DNA of 64,000 nt, taken from Pohlia nutans. Taxonomy: Eukaryota > Streptophyta > Bryopsida > Bryales > Mniaceae. The translations under genes and the position numbers were made by a program. This document shows positions 1 to 10,899 of the stretch, one piece after another (position 1 is the stretch's first letter; each line of letters starts with the position of its first letter). The notes under the pieces were generated by a model that saw only the letters and a list, made by a program, of their open reading frames with translations, was not told the DNA's origin and ran no database searches. Location of the stretch: the NCBI GenBank assembly GCA_022496805.1, contig CM040094.1:15337501-15401500 (forward strand). Direction: 5' to 3'.

Positions 1-1040
1 CAATGTTTTGAGTAGACTTTGCTACTAACTTAGGAACTGTAATCGTACATATAGAGTGGAGTAGCTTAGGTGTGGAGGACATACATGTATAACTCACTCA
101 CGGAAATAGTAAATGTCACTTTAATTAATTTGATATGGGCAAGTTGATGCTTTATGTGGGATGATTGAGAACGTTTAGTTTTGTTAGCCAGTACGAAGAT
201 ACTGTTGTTTGAAAATGCACATCCCGATTGGAAAGGGGTTATAGATTGTATTGAAAGGGATTTTATATTGTATCAATTTAGTGGAGGCAACGATTTTATT
301 ATGGCTATGTTGATTTTTGCCAATGAGGGGTCCGAGTATGGTATTCCTGTGGAGCCCATGTAAGTTTATATTCACCCTCTTCCTAAGTCATCGACGTGGT
401 ATTCCTTAATTTGCAAGATATTGGAATTGAATTAATTTGTGAGGTTAATTTTTTTTGTAAAATACGATTTTGAAAATTCAGAGTTAGATGCGTAATGAAA
501 TTATGAACCCAACGGTATATAGCATGTAAATTTAGGAGTCATATTGCAAAAGTTACGGCCTAGAAACTGTTTCAGCATTTCAAAATCTGGCCTGAAATGT
601 TCAGAATTGGAAGATTTTTCCGGAAAATCTTCACTAAATTTTTTCAGCAATTTTCAAAGATTTTTAAAAAAATTAGCGGTTGTCCAGAAAATTGTGAAAA
701 AAATTGGAGTTGTTGGTGATGGTAAAGTCTAATAGGAAAAAAAAAATTGGCCGATAATTCAAAAAAAGGAATCCGTAATTGCAATTCCAGATTTTTCCAA
801 ATCTACCAATTTCTTCCAATTTTTTTTTTTTTTTTTTTTTGGAGTCTAGTTTAGGGTTTTGGAGGTGTATATGTAGTTGAACCGTACCTCTCTTTTCTTC
901 TCTTCTCAACCCCGGTGTGGTGCGGACACCCCGGTGTGGCGCAACAACACTGCGGCGGACGGACCGGCGCAATGGAAAGGCAGAATGAGGCGGGCTTACG
1001 ATTGCTTTAATTTTGTTGTTCACTTGTTGTTGGTGTCTAA
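1..1040. other. Gene-free left flank
   Basis: I see no supported gene here. The short open frames have no splice-consistent extensions and no recognisable motifs. There is a T-tract of about 20 bases near 819-840. A short GC-richer patch at 910-990 repeats a GGTGTGG motif. Confidence 0.6.
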
Positions 1041-1060
1041 ATTCTGGGCCAGATTAACAA

Positions 1061-1373
1061 CTCCTTGGTACCGAGGAGATGGAAACTGTCGTAGTTGCAT
1101 TCTTGCACATTGAGTTGAAAGTTTTGTTTGGCGGCCGCAAATGAACTCCTCGGTACTTAGGAGGTGCAAAAATTAAACGTTGCATACTCGCCGTTTTCGC
1201 TGCCAGTTTCTTGGGCAACTTTGAGGGAATCGGGAGAGGTCGGAATTGAACTCCTCGGTACCGAGGCAGTGTAATATTAGTCCTTGCATACTCATCGTTT
1301 TAGCTGCCAGTTTCTTGGGCAACTTTGAGGGAATCGGGAGGGGGTCGGTATTGAACTCTTCGGTACCGAGGCG
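1061..1373. repeat. Four-copy palindrome array
   Basis: An 18-bp palindrome, CTCCTCGGTACCGAGGAG, occurs four times with small changes, at 1061-1078, 1146-1163, 1251-1268 and 1356-1373. The first step is 85 bp and the next two are exactly 105 bp. The sequence between copies two to four is a tandem duplication sharing GCTGCCAGTTTCTTGGGC and TTTGAGGGAATCGGGAG. The array ends about 115 bp before the ATG at 1490. It could be a promoter-proximal repeat or part of a larger mobile element that carries the downstream gene. Function is unknown. Confidence 0.75.
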
Positions 1374-1489
1374 GTGAAAAATAGTCGTTTTGACCACTTT
1401 TATAAAATCTTGATTTAAGTTTTTGGGTTATTTTGTGCTCCTGATTGGTGAAATGAGCTTGACATTTGAAAATGTAGGATTCTCCTACA

Positions 1490-3860
1490 ATGGAGGGAGC
1501 AGAAAAAGAAGCCGTGGATGAGGAATTAGCCATTGATTGTGGCGTTGCGGAGGACAACATTCGGCTAAAGGAGAAGTTTAACTCAAATTCAATTATCACG
1601 TCTATGCGTATGAAGCCCACTTCAAAATCAAGATTTCAAATTCCGCTATGTCGAATGACATCGTTGCCTGATGTGAGACCTGTGTTGGGTCCTGATGTGG
1701 AGAAACTTACAGCAGATTTTGCACACGGATACAGAGAGGGTGATCGGGTCTTCTATATCTCTATCCATGATGGTCGGGGTAAAATGGTGCCCGTTACAGA
1801 TGAACACCGCTCCTCGTGGAATAAACATTGGATTGCAGAAAATGAGACATTTGAGACTATGCCTCAGTCTGACCCCGATTTGATTTCATTCTCCAATCAC
1901 ATGTTCTATGTAGGATGGAAACCATAGGTTGCATGCATGGTCAAAGGTCATTCGGGAGAGATATAATGATGAACGTGGTTGGCATATCTCGCCTGAATGC
2001 ATTTGTTTGGATCCTGAGGGGAATATTGGACAACTTATTGAGGCCATGTCGGATATCAATGAGTAAGTACTTTATTTACATTCAATTCATTTAGTATCTC
2101 ATTTCATTTCTTCTTCCTTTTTCTACTTAGTGTTAATTAATATGTAATTGTACATTTATTGTGGCAGTTCAGTGGAGAACTCTCATGTTAAGAGTAATCT
2201 TGTACATAGCTTATATCGTGTGAGCCAAGTTGGACAGTATCCACTTGAATACTTCAAAGATCTCCTTTCGGCTGAAGATTATTTGAAGTGCAAAAACAAG
2301 AAAGCTAGTAAGGCATGGTATCCTCTGACAACAGAAGTCTTTGTGCGTTTCATTTGTAAGGTAATAATTCTATTCTAAACTACTATTTGACTTATGATTT
2401 GAATTAATATTTCAAAACTTCAACAATTTGGACATTTTATTTTTCAGAGAGAAATTACAGATGCTTCTGATGAGGCTGCAAGAATTTACAAGGAGGAAAC
2501 TCCACTTGAGGAACGTACTTCTAAAGGCATCACAGAAGCGATGTTCAAAGCTAAGGACAAAACGATGAAGTCACTTATCAAATCTAAACTTGAAAAGTGG
2601 GGAACTGTCGCAGACCTGACTCTCACCCCTGATTTCCTTCATCAGGTTTGTACTGTCATTAGCATTTCTCCATTTGATATGCATTTGCAATAATTTGGAT
2701 TCGAAATTTGATTAAATCTCTTGCTTTTTCAGATCAAAGCCCACTACAATGTCAACTCACGACCCGAAATGACATTGGATAAGCTCCAGATGAGCGCCAC
2801 TGCAATTGTAGAGCCACAATACAAGGTGCGGTGGATGCGATGGTGGAACTCTTCAGCCTTGAGTAAACAAGCACTTCGGTTCCCCAAAACACCTCAGATG
2901 ATCGACTTGCAATCTGGTTGAACAAGGCTGCATTCTATGCTGGGGTAAGTGGAATTTTATTTCTTTATAATTTTGAAGTTTATTTCAATTATGATTAATG
3001 TTTATTTCAATTTTATTTTGAATGCCTTTGTCTGGCAGTTGGAGGAGTCAGTGGTCAAAGAGTTTGACAGTATAGTTGAATCAAACAACATTATATTGCA
3101 TGGAAGTGGAGACGATGAGCTAGACTCTCTTGCTACTTATTTGGAGAAGTAGAGGATAAAGTTGTGGGATAAGGGCTACAATTCATTTTTCAAAGGTCCA
3201 AATCAATTTTCGAGGTCCAAAGCATTTCTAGAGCACGATGGGGCCGAACTAGCCATGAAACGCTTATTGTATAGGTACTTCTATATTTCAAATGTCAACG
3301 TTCAATGCAATCAAATGAAATTGCAATTTTAGTTCATTTGTTTCTAATTTCTGAAATTCATTTGACCAAGTACTTCACTCGATATTTGGGTCCTAAAAAT
3401 GTAGTTCACAAGAAAGATGTGCCTCCTTTTTTTTATTTATGGTGTGACAAGACATCTGATGCTTGTATCTACACTAAGGAGCAGCTCAAAAGATGGTCAT
3501 TGGCGCATCTTCGAGGTGGTGCATAGTATTTGGAGTGTCCACCAAAGAGCACTCCAGCGGAGGAAGAAAAACTTTTCTCTTCACTCGAGGAGATCTCTAC
3601 AGTGGAGGATGTTGTGCAGGACTCAGTTGATGAGGATGTTATCGATCTTGAAGATGAAAATCCACTTGAGACAACTACTGCTACAGCAAAGAAGGGAGAT
3701 CGTTCATCATTGAGACTACTTGCTAAGACAAAAAGAAAGCAGAGAAAGCGGCAAAAAAGGTTGTTGAGAAGGTACAAAAAGCTGCAGAGAAGGCTGCTGA
3801 GAAGACAGAGAAGGCTGCTGAGAATTCTGGAAGCTTCTGTGCAATATGATTTCCACATAG
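1490..3860 (+). pseudogene. ParB-like N-terminal half of a ParB/DNA-methyltransferase-like gene, decayed
   Basis: Six exon-like blocks can be followed: 1490-2062, 2168-2360, 2448-2645, 2733-2944, 3039-3274 and about 3363-3830. Most have GT-AG borders. Block 1 encodes a segment ending in MFYV, then after a frame change DGNHRLHAWSKVI. That resembles the DGNHR signature of ParB/Srx-fold domains (inference, from motif only). Lesions: a frameshift near 1905-1925, a frameshift near 2826, stops near 2862, 3150 and 3515, and a frameshift near 3735. After the last shift the frame reads an Ala/Lys/Glu coiled stretch (KKAEKAAKKVVEKVQKAAEK). The same EKAAE wording resumes at 7350, so the CACTA element at 3880-7346 appears to have split one gene. 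Reading it as a ParB-methyltransferase fusion is moderately supported; decay of this half is directly visible. Confidence 0.6.
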
Positions 3861-4089
3861 CTATATAAAATAACCAAAGCACTACGTCTGGTCATCATTT
3901 TAGATTAAAAGAGTAGCTATTAGCACGAGACAGATTGTTTAGTCAGAACAGTGGAAAAAATGACTATGTGTAGTCACCATTCTGGAAGCACTGACTAAAT
4001 TCTGTGCACATGAGGAGGTTTTAGTCATAAATTTAGGAACAATGACGGACTGGAGGTGATGTGTATATTGCAGGCGGTACGCGAGTGAA

Positions 4090-4932
4090 ATGAGTCGACG
4101 AGAAGAGGCCAGAAATGAATTCCGAAAACGAAGCAGGAGAAAACTTCCTGATTATCCCATGGATATACGACATGAATCCTTCAATACGTGGTTCAAAACT
4201 GCTGCATCTGAAGATGTTGCCATGGGCATTGATGTCTCTGGGGATATACTTGCATTGTTACTGCCTCCTAGACGAGAAGCGAAGGGATACAAGGCGATGT
4301 ATGCATACGGCAATCATATACGAGTACGCTCTGCAGAAGTAGATATGTTGACATGCGATAGTGGAGTAGCGGCTACGTTTCTGCAATCGTGTCGCGCTAG
4401 CTCTAGTGACAGGAACATGAGGACAACAAATCTGGAGTATGTGGGGTGGGTGGACGAAATTATCAGCGTAGACTACGGCAAATTTGAAGTGGTGGTGTTG
4501 TATTGCACATGGGCCCAAGCAAACAAGAGGGGAGCTCGCGCTACAATGAAATGTGACGAATATGGGTTCATGTTGTTCAGATTTGATCGATTGGTTCCAT
4601 ATTCAGCGGACTCCTTTGCATTCCTTCTTCACGTACAACAAGTTTTTTATGTAGACGACGAGGACAGTAGTGGATGGAAGATTGTGTTACGACGACAGCC
4701 GCGTGGCGCAAGAGTCGAGTCAAGTGATGGCGGAAGAGATGATCTGCAGAGTGTGCAGTTAGGTAGAGATGAGGAGCATGTAGGCCTACGGCCTCAATAC
4801 ACTACCGTGAAAAGGGAACTAGACACTCCTGATTTGAGAAGCTGTAGGAGACTAACCACAGAAGATGTAAACCAAGTTTTGGTCGCTGCAGAGGAGGATC
4901 TAGAGGTGACCCATGATTTTCCATCACAGTAG
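4090..4932 (+). CDS. CACTA-associated protein with DUF4216-like region (280 aa)
   Basis: An uninterrupted 280-codon frame. Residues about 115-205 fit the DUF4216 pattern: YVGWVDEIISVDYGKFEVVV, then a CTWAQANKRG segment, KCDEYGFMLFRFDRLV and QQVFYVDDEDSSGWKIVLRR. This domain usually lies at the C-terminal end of En/Spm-type transposase polyproteins; its molecular role is not established. The N-terminal part includes ESFNTWFK, which resembles the segment before DUF4216 in those proteins. The TNP2-type catalytic domain that should precede it is absent, so this is a remnant or a spliced 3' part. It lies near the left end of the CACTA element. I cannot tell whether it is expressed. Confidence 0.65.
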   Translation: MSRREEARNEFRKRSRRKLPDYPMDIRHESFNTWFKTAASEDVAMGIDVSGDILALLLPPRREAKGYKAMYAYGNHIRVRSAEVDMLTCDSGVAATFLQSCRASSSDRNMRTTNLEYVGWVDEIISVDYGKFEVVVLYCTWAQANKRGARATMKCDEYGFMLFRFDRLVPYSADSFAFLLHVQQVFYVDDEDSSGWKIVLRRQPRGARVESSDGGRDDLQSVQLGRDEEHVGLRPQYTTVKRELDTPDLRSCRRLTTEDVNQVLVAAEEDLEVTHDFPSQ

Positions 4933-5170
4933 GAAATGAGGCCAAATGCATGGCATAGCCCATTGTATTAGCAAACCAAGTACGAACCATAATTTGTAGT
5001 AGTTGTCGTATCGGTAATCTTGATGACTATACATAGTCAGTGATTCTACATGCACGACTAATATGAGTCATTCGCTCGTGTTTACCGTCTACAGGGTTTT
5101 GGGGCCTTCAGGCTTTGATTTGATGGTAAATCAGATAATGCACCAACTAGCCTAGTACTTGTAAGCTGCT

Positions 5171-5545
5171 TCATTTGAAAAAGAACATCAAAGATATGCT
5201 AGTAATTAAGAGGAAAATAAACCATAAAAAGATTCCTCGTGTAGAATCTGTAGCAAAACTATGAACAGAAGTTAGCAATCCAGAACGTACGAAAAAAGTT
5301 CCTAAAACACGACATAGAGAAGTGACCATATTAAGAAACAAAGTCCAATAATTGAATTTAGGTAAAATTACTGAATGAATACAAGCTGTAGCTAATAGCC
5401 AAGGCATAAAAGAAGCATTTTCTACAAGATCCCAAAACCACCAACCCCCCCACCCTAATTCATGATAAGCCCGCCAACTTCCTAGCAAGATGCCTACAGT
5501 TAGAAAACATGCGTAAGAGTATTTTTTTAACTGTAGCAAATGGCC
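5171..5545 (-). pseudogene. ccmF: Nuclear fragment of mitochondrial ccmF (cytochrome c maturation)
   Basis: The minus strand encodes about 120 residues of CcmF, the haem-lyase component of mitochondrial cytochrome c maturation. It includes the tryptophan-rich motif [19 protein letters not shown], followed by [36 protein letters not shown] and RGIFLW. Only this central piece of a several-hundred-residue protein is present, with no start and no flanking ccmF sequence, so it is a mitochondria-to-nucleus insertion. It lies inside the CACTA element. The usual WDPVEN reads WDLVEN, a Pro-to-Leu change of the C-to-T type. Other positions that are commonly edited in plant mitochondria, as I recall them (GILLGSW, AYHELGW), already read as the edited residue. 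Confidence 0.85.
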
Positions 5546-5652
5546 AATTCCACATTGCAAACTCTACATTGCCATGGTATACAAAGCGATCTGTCATGTA
5601 AATATATTCAACTTCACTGATGGACGCTAGAACATGCATGCGCACTACCCTC

Positions 5653-6480
5653 GTGGGGTGCACAGTACTAAAAATGTACGAGTATACGTGAGTGCACAAA
5701 AGGGGTATTAATTTGAGTTACATTGCCGTATAACGTACACAAACAATAAACACATTAACCCTTAAACGTACCAGCCCTTTCTGGAAAAGTCAAACTACAG
5801 AAATATATAGATTTAAGCCTTGAAGAATAATCAAAGTATATTTTATAATATTTTCATGCATGAAATTAAGTGTTTCCTAAAAGTCCTGAAATTTTCAGAT
5901 TTTTTTAATTTAACATGATTTTTTTACAAATTTTTAAGTGAAATGATTCACAAATTCATTTTAATTACAAAAAGACTTCAAAAAATTGATTAATTTTTGG
6001 ATGAGATGCAAATCACAATGGAGAATCACATGATATCATTGATATGTTTTCCATAAAAAAAAACTAGTTAAATTTTGAAATTCGAAAAGCAATCATCCCA
6101 TGTAGTGTATTCGGAGCTTGAATTACAAAGCTTGCAAAAGAGATAATTTACAGTATACATGAAATTTTTAAGATTTGAAAAGTGGAATGCAAACTAGACT
6201 TGATAAACTTCATTTTCTCTATTGAGTGTAGTAGCAAAAGAAATCATCTTCGAGATCAAAATTGGGTTTGACCAACAAACATCCCATAACTGGATGCGTG
6301 GACGTTTAGGGGTTAAGAACTAAAAATGTTCACGTATACTTACACTAAACATATATTTGGAACAAAATACATATGTATATAAAGGTATTTAGACATAGAA
6401 CCTCTCATGTGCGATGGGGTTTTAGAAGGGGTCATGAAGGCACGTGATTCTCAAACATAATGTAGAGTGCACTTTCCAAG
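5653..6480. mobile_element. Mutator-like MITE, split by a nested TTAA element
   Basis: The ends are GTGGGGTGCACAGTA on the left and AGAGTGCACTTTCC on the right, inverted around a shared GTGCAC. The flanks are GCACTACCCTC (5642-5652) and GCACTACCTC (6481-6490), a 10-11-bp duplication differing by one base; 9-11-bp duplications are typical of Mutator-like elements. Without the nested insertion (5759-6312 plus one TTAA) the core is about 270 bp, matching the 267-bp sister copy at 25,799-26,065. Shared internal words include GAGTGCACAAAAGG, ACAATAAACA and AACATATATTT. It lies inside the CACTA element. Confidence 0.8.
5759..6312. mobile_element. piggyBac-like MITE (family C), nested in the MULE MITE
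   Basis: Bounded by TTAA at 5755-5758 and 6313-6316. The left end is CCCTTAAACGTACCAG and the right end GTGGACGTTTAGGGG, inverted repeats of each other over about 12 bases. The sister MULE MITE at 25.8 kb runs through the corresponding point uninterrupted (ACAATAAACATATTTAGAGC), so it acts as an empty site. The element is 554 bp, AT-rich and has no ORF. By terminal CCC/GGG plus TTAA it fits the piggyBac superfamily; without a transposase this rests on the ends only. Confidence 0.75.
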
Positions 6481-7346
6481 GCACTACCTCAAATTATAAT
6501 TCACGATGAATACCAAAGCAACACTAAACCGCTGATTGAGAAAAAAGTCAGCATGGACGTGAAACAGGCACAAATTGAAAGAAAAAGCTGATAAAAAAGA
6601 GGGAGAGGTAGAGTAAACAAAAGTGGAAAGAATACGTGAGGGGAAGAAGCGCTGTAGTCAAAATAAAACTATCCTAGTCAAAAAGAGAAAAACAATACAT
6701 CAATGCAAAATCGATAAATGACAAGAATTTGAACAAGGTGCAAAGAGAATTCATAAGAATATGGACAGTAAGAAGGGTATCTGGAATAAATATCCATGAT
6801 AGATGAATTGCAAAAGTGATATAAATATGTATGACTTCGAAAAAAAGTATGGAACGAAAAAATATGAAAAACAAAAGCAAATAATGCCAACTTGTTTTTG
6901 AATAAAAAGTTAAAAAATACAATGTATAAAATGTTAAAACCTCGAAGGAACAAAAGAAATTCAAAAGAAAACCCATAATCAAAAGGAAGGAAAGTGAAAT
7001 ATAAATAATATATAGATAATTAAACAAAGGATATAAATTTGAATTAAAACCATGAAGGCCACACTCAAAAACCCATTTACAAATGGCTGCCCAAAACTGT
7101 AGTCACATAACTACTAAATCTAGTCATATCGCTGCCCATGCAAAAAGTCATATGGCTGCCCACGGAAGAACACGTTCTCCAACTACGTTCCCATTGAGGT
7201 CCCATGTAAATATGACTAGAATCATAGTCATGTGATGACTATGGACTGTTCTAGTCACCAAAGTAGTTTATTTTGAGTCATATCCTCCCGATAGTCATAT
7301 CTAGTCATATGGCCGTAGTCATATTTTGTATGCTCTCCTAGTAGTG

Positions 7347-8812
7347 GAAGGCAGAGAAAGCGGCGGAGATGTTGGGAAAGAAAGTGTCCATCCGTCGTGG
7401 TAAGTCATCAGATGGTCCATCTCCGTCCACTACAGGTGCACCGTTATTTCCACGTGCATCTCACAAATTTGTTGAAGACTTGAAAGCGGCCTTGGCCACG
7501 GAGGAGGATGCTAATACATCAGAGATTCTTATCATTAATAGTTCCATTGGAAAGCTTTGGGCTGAAAAAGAGAAAGAAGACAAAGTTCCTCCTATCTTCC
7601 AAGATGCTCAAGAATTTGTTGGAAGGGTACAATTCTATTTCATTCATTTCATTTTGATGCATCAAATTCTTCATCAAGGTAATTCATTAAAATCCAATTG
7701 TACTTTGAGAAATTTATTTTTGTTTTATAATGCACAGGTTGGAAACGGGAGAAAGAAATTGTTTCAAGGTGTATTGTCGTCTTGCAATGTACGACCTTCA
7801 ATCGATCTATTGATTGCAGACATCCCTGAAAACCTTCCTGTGCCAACGGTTTCCAACCCCTCATCTTTGATTCCTCCTTGGAACGTGCGCAAGAAAGCAC
7901 TACTAGAACCTGAGGATGGCGAAACCTCAGAGGATTTTATGCAAGACCTATTTGATCATGCTGACAGTTATATTCACGATGATGGAGCACTTTTATTGTT
8001 TTATCCAGATGACCAAACCTTGCGCAGAGAAATAGCTAGATATATCGAGCGTGACGGATTCAAGTTGTTCAAGGAGTGGTGGGGGATCAACAGGCTTCGT
8101 TTAGCATTGCCAAACAACACAACCCGCACCGTTAGTTTTCCACTTATTTCAGTTTATTAAATTCATGATTTGCATTTCTCATTTTGGAGGTACTAACTCA
8201 AATCAATGTGAATGTAGACATTGCGCTTCTGGTGTGGACTGTATATCAGAGAACATCCTCCAAGCTCAATAGCAAGGCCATCAATGTTCTCTTTGCAAGA
8301 GATTCCTAGCCTTTCCGAACTTGATATAGATTTAGATTTTGACGGGGTGGTTCACAACTACACTAACAAAGGAACTCAACTCATGAATGGAAAGGTGCCG
8401 TGGAGAGGTCCTCGGGAGAAGGACCCTGCATTCATGGGAATGTTGATCCAACCTTTCACTAAGACTGGAGATGTTGTGGTGGACTTCACAGCATCTACAG
8501 GTGTTTATTCATCGCTTGAATGGTTTTTTTCTCTATTATTTCAATTTTGTTTCTGATTATGGGGTTTTCACGTCTTTGAATTATGTATCAGGTGCCATAG
8601 CTAAAGCATGCTTTCAGCACGGTCGGCACTATCTAGGCTTTGAAGAGGACAAACAAATCTTTGATGCTCTTCTTAAGCCTTTGATCAAGGTGACCACCAC
8701 GCAGCATGAGGAAGAGCCTGTAAATGTTCAGAAGGACATTCAGAAAGGAGGAGATGACGATGGGGATGGCCCAATAGCTCCACCTCCAAAGCGGAAGAGA
8801 GTAGCTATGTAA
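7347..8812 (+). CDS. DNA-methyltransferase-like C-terminal half, frame intact
   Basis: Exons about 7347-7626, 7738-8130, 8218-8500 and 8592-8812, all with GT-AG borders and consistent phases, ending at TAG/TAA-type stop after KRKRVAM (a basic, NLS-like tail). The fold reads like an N4-cytosine/N6-adenine methyltransferase of bacterial type: a strand IDLLIADIPENLP where motif IV (DPPY-like) is expected, then a helix SEDFMQDLFDHADSYI, DDGALLLFYPD, and later GDVVVDFTASTGAIAKACFQ (motif I, AdoMet binding) followed by GRHYLGFEEDKQIFDALLKPL. Motif IV lacks the usual PP and aromatic residue, so catalysis is doubtful. The 5' part is displaced behind the CACTA element at 3880-7346. The frame begins in an EKAAE run that continues the upstream half. 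Transcription without its promoter is uncertain. Another annotator might call it simply a methyltransferase-domain hypothetical protein. Confidence 0.6.
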
Positions 8813-9632
8813 ATCCATGTAAGTGGCTTGCCATTTTTTTTACTGCTTTGATTCATATATTCAATATACTCTATATTTGTCAATTTTTTTATAAAGCTTG
8901 AAATTCTCAATTCATAGAAGTAATTTTGGTCTTCCCTTTTATGCAGAGCAGATGTGGAGTCTCCGTCGAAGAAGTGAATGTTCTTTGCACGGATTGACTT
9001 ATTTCGTAGCCACACTTTCAGATTAGTTATCTACTGCATGTGCAAGGTTCGGCGGAAGCAATGGCTGCCCAACCAGTTACTCATCTCATGTTTGTAGTCT
9101 AGGACACTCTCCTCTATGTGTTGAACATTATATGGATCTACCAGTGAATGAAGTTCTCAAGTCTCAGACATCTGGTACCTCTGCGGCATAATTCAAGATT
9201 GTATGTTGCATCTACTAATTGTCAAACATGTATGAATCATGAAGAATGATGTTTATGAATGTTTATGATTTGATCATTGTTTATTTCTTCTATATTCGTA
9301 AATTGGCTTACATTCATAAATTGACCTGCATTCATAAACATCATCTGGATGATCTAATCCATGAGCACGTGGATCAACTTATCAATCATGCGGTTGTGTT
9401 TAGACACACATCAAACATTGTAATTATACCACACCTTTGAACTACACTTGCATTCTATACGGACATTTTTTTTCTTCAATCTCTTGCAATGCTACATGTC
9501 GCTTGATCATCATTTTGTATGTAGTAGAGCCGATGATACCTTTGCCATACATGTCCTTTCTACAAATGAGCATATTTTTCCTACTACACCCATTCTCGTT
9601 GATGCCCGTCGTATGTATAACTCTCAATCCAA
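8813..9632. other. 3' flank of the methyltransferase-like gene
   Basis: No further gene is supported. An AG-bounded block near 8947-8975 could be a 3' UTR exon. The sequence is AT-rich with a repeated CATTCATAAA word at 9300-9345. Confidence 0.4.
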
Positions 9633-10899
9633 GGTCTTTTAGGGGTTACATTATGCGTGATCAATGTTGCCACCGCCTGGTTGTTGTATCTTGTTATCTC
9701 CCAATTGTGTTAGTATCTAGCCCGGAGGTTGTTGTTTGTACTTGTGATTAGCCTAATAGGGATGAAACAAGGCCTTGCTATTGAACTACGGGGCCGGATG
9801 CCCGGATGATCTTCGTCGTGCTCTTTCTTCTTCATTGCATGCTTGCCTCTTTCTGTAGTTGATATTGTTAGTCAGTAGAGGCCATGCTACATAGGATTGT
9901 GCATTCTCAGTCCGCCAATGTCTCGGCCTTTATGTGCTCTCGAATCTCGACCCCTGACCCGGGTGTCTTGGCCGGTTCATGTGGTTTCTACGCCCAGTAC
10001 TATACACTTACCGGCCTACAGATACAAGGCTATATTTCACGAATATTGCCACAAGATTGATTTTCGAGCAGCATTGACAAAAAGAGAGCTCCATGTACAC
10101 TTAGTAGATCACATCTCGAAGAAGAGGTTTTTTTTTTCCCACAACGAGGGGTTTTTTTTTCCCACAACGATTGTCAACAATGCATCACACACAGATAGAG
10201 GTTTAGTTTAGTTGATGTAGTTTCCAAAAAGCAAATTGTTGGTTTCGTGCGTAGATTGTTGCAACAAAATTTTGATTAGAAATCAATTTTGTGAATTAGG
10301 GTTGTCAAATTCAGTACACTAAGCTCAATGTAGATGCCAATGTGGTGGTTTGTAATATATGCAGCATCGCTCGCAATTTGAATACACCCTCATTGTTCAC
10401 ATTCTATTTGTTCATAGGTTGGCAAGTTTGAAAGGAAAGCACTGTTCGAAATCCATAGTAGTTCATTGTGTCTGCTGAAGTTACCGTCTCTGCCCGTTAC
10501 CATCCATGGTATTCTTTGAGCCTTTGAAACAAGATGCCACATATAGGGCGTTCCAATGATACGCTAAGGGTGTGTTTGCAACCAGTCGTCCCCACAAAGG
10601 GTAGTAGCCTGTGTGCCAATTTTAGCATCAGATTATGAAATACCGATTCTTGTAACATCGCCAACTACATGACTGCCTACAAAAGGCGAAATCTCTGTGT
10701 CAATCAAAGACTATAATGTTTTGATCCATACGGTACAATCCCATGAACTTTCTCAGACTCAATCACCTAGTAGATGAGTCCATGATGCAACGGCGAATTT
10801 CCAAACAGATCCGTATTTTCGCAACGGCGTCAATCTTTTCCGACACATCTCTCTAAAATGCTTTAATTTTCAGGATGCCAACGGTTGTTTAGGGGTTAA
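9633..10899. other. Gene-free stretch bearing two orphan TTAA-element ends
   Basis: A degenerate right end GGTCTTTTAGGGGTTA lies at 9633-9646 and another, GTTGTTTAGGGGTTAA, ends at 10,899. No matching left ends were found upstream. A 20-base duplication containing a T-run and CCCACAACGA is at about 10,125-10,170. I see no gene. Confidence 0.45.

Larger units (their letters stand above)
3880..7346 (+). mobile_element. Probable CACTA (En/Spm) transposon, deleted derivative
   Basis: The right end is CTCTCCTAGTAGTG at 7333-7346, the complement of a CACTAC terminus. The left end CACTACGTCTGGTC begins at 3880. Both ends carry dense sub-terminal TAGTCAT/TAGTCAC motifs in both orientations (about 3900-4030 and 7095-7330), as CACTA elements do. 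Inside is an ORF with a DUF4216-like region (4090-4932), a domain typical of plant CACTA proteins. No catalytic transposase domain remains. The TIRs match clearly only in the first six bases. The flanks, AAAG on the left and GAAG on the right, do not give a clean 3-bp duplication, so the left boundary is less certain. The element sits in the ParB/methyltransferase-like gene. Confidence 0.65.
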
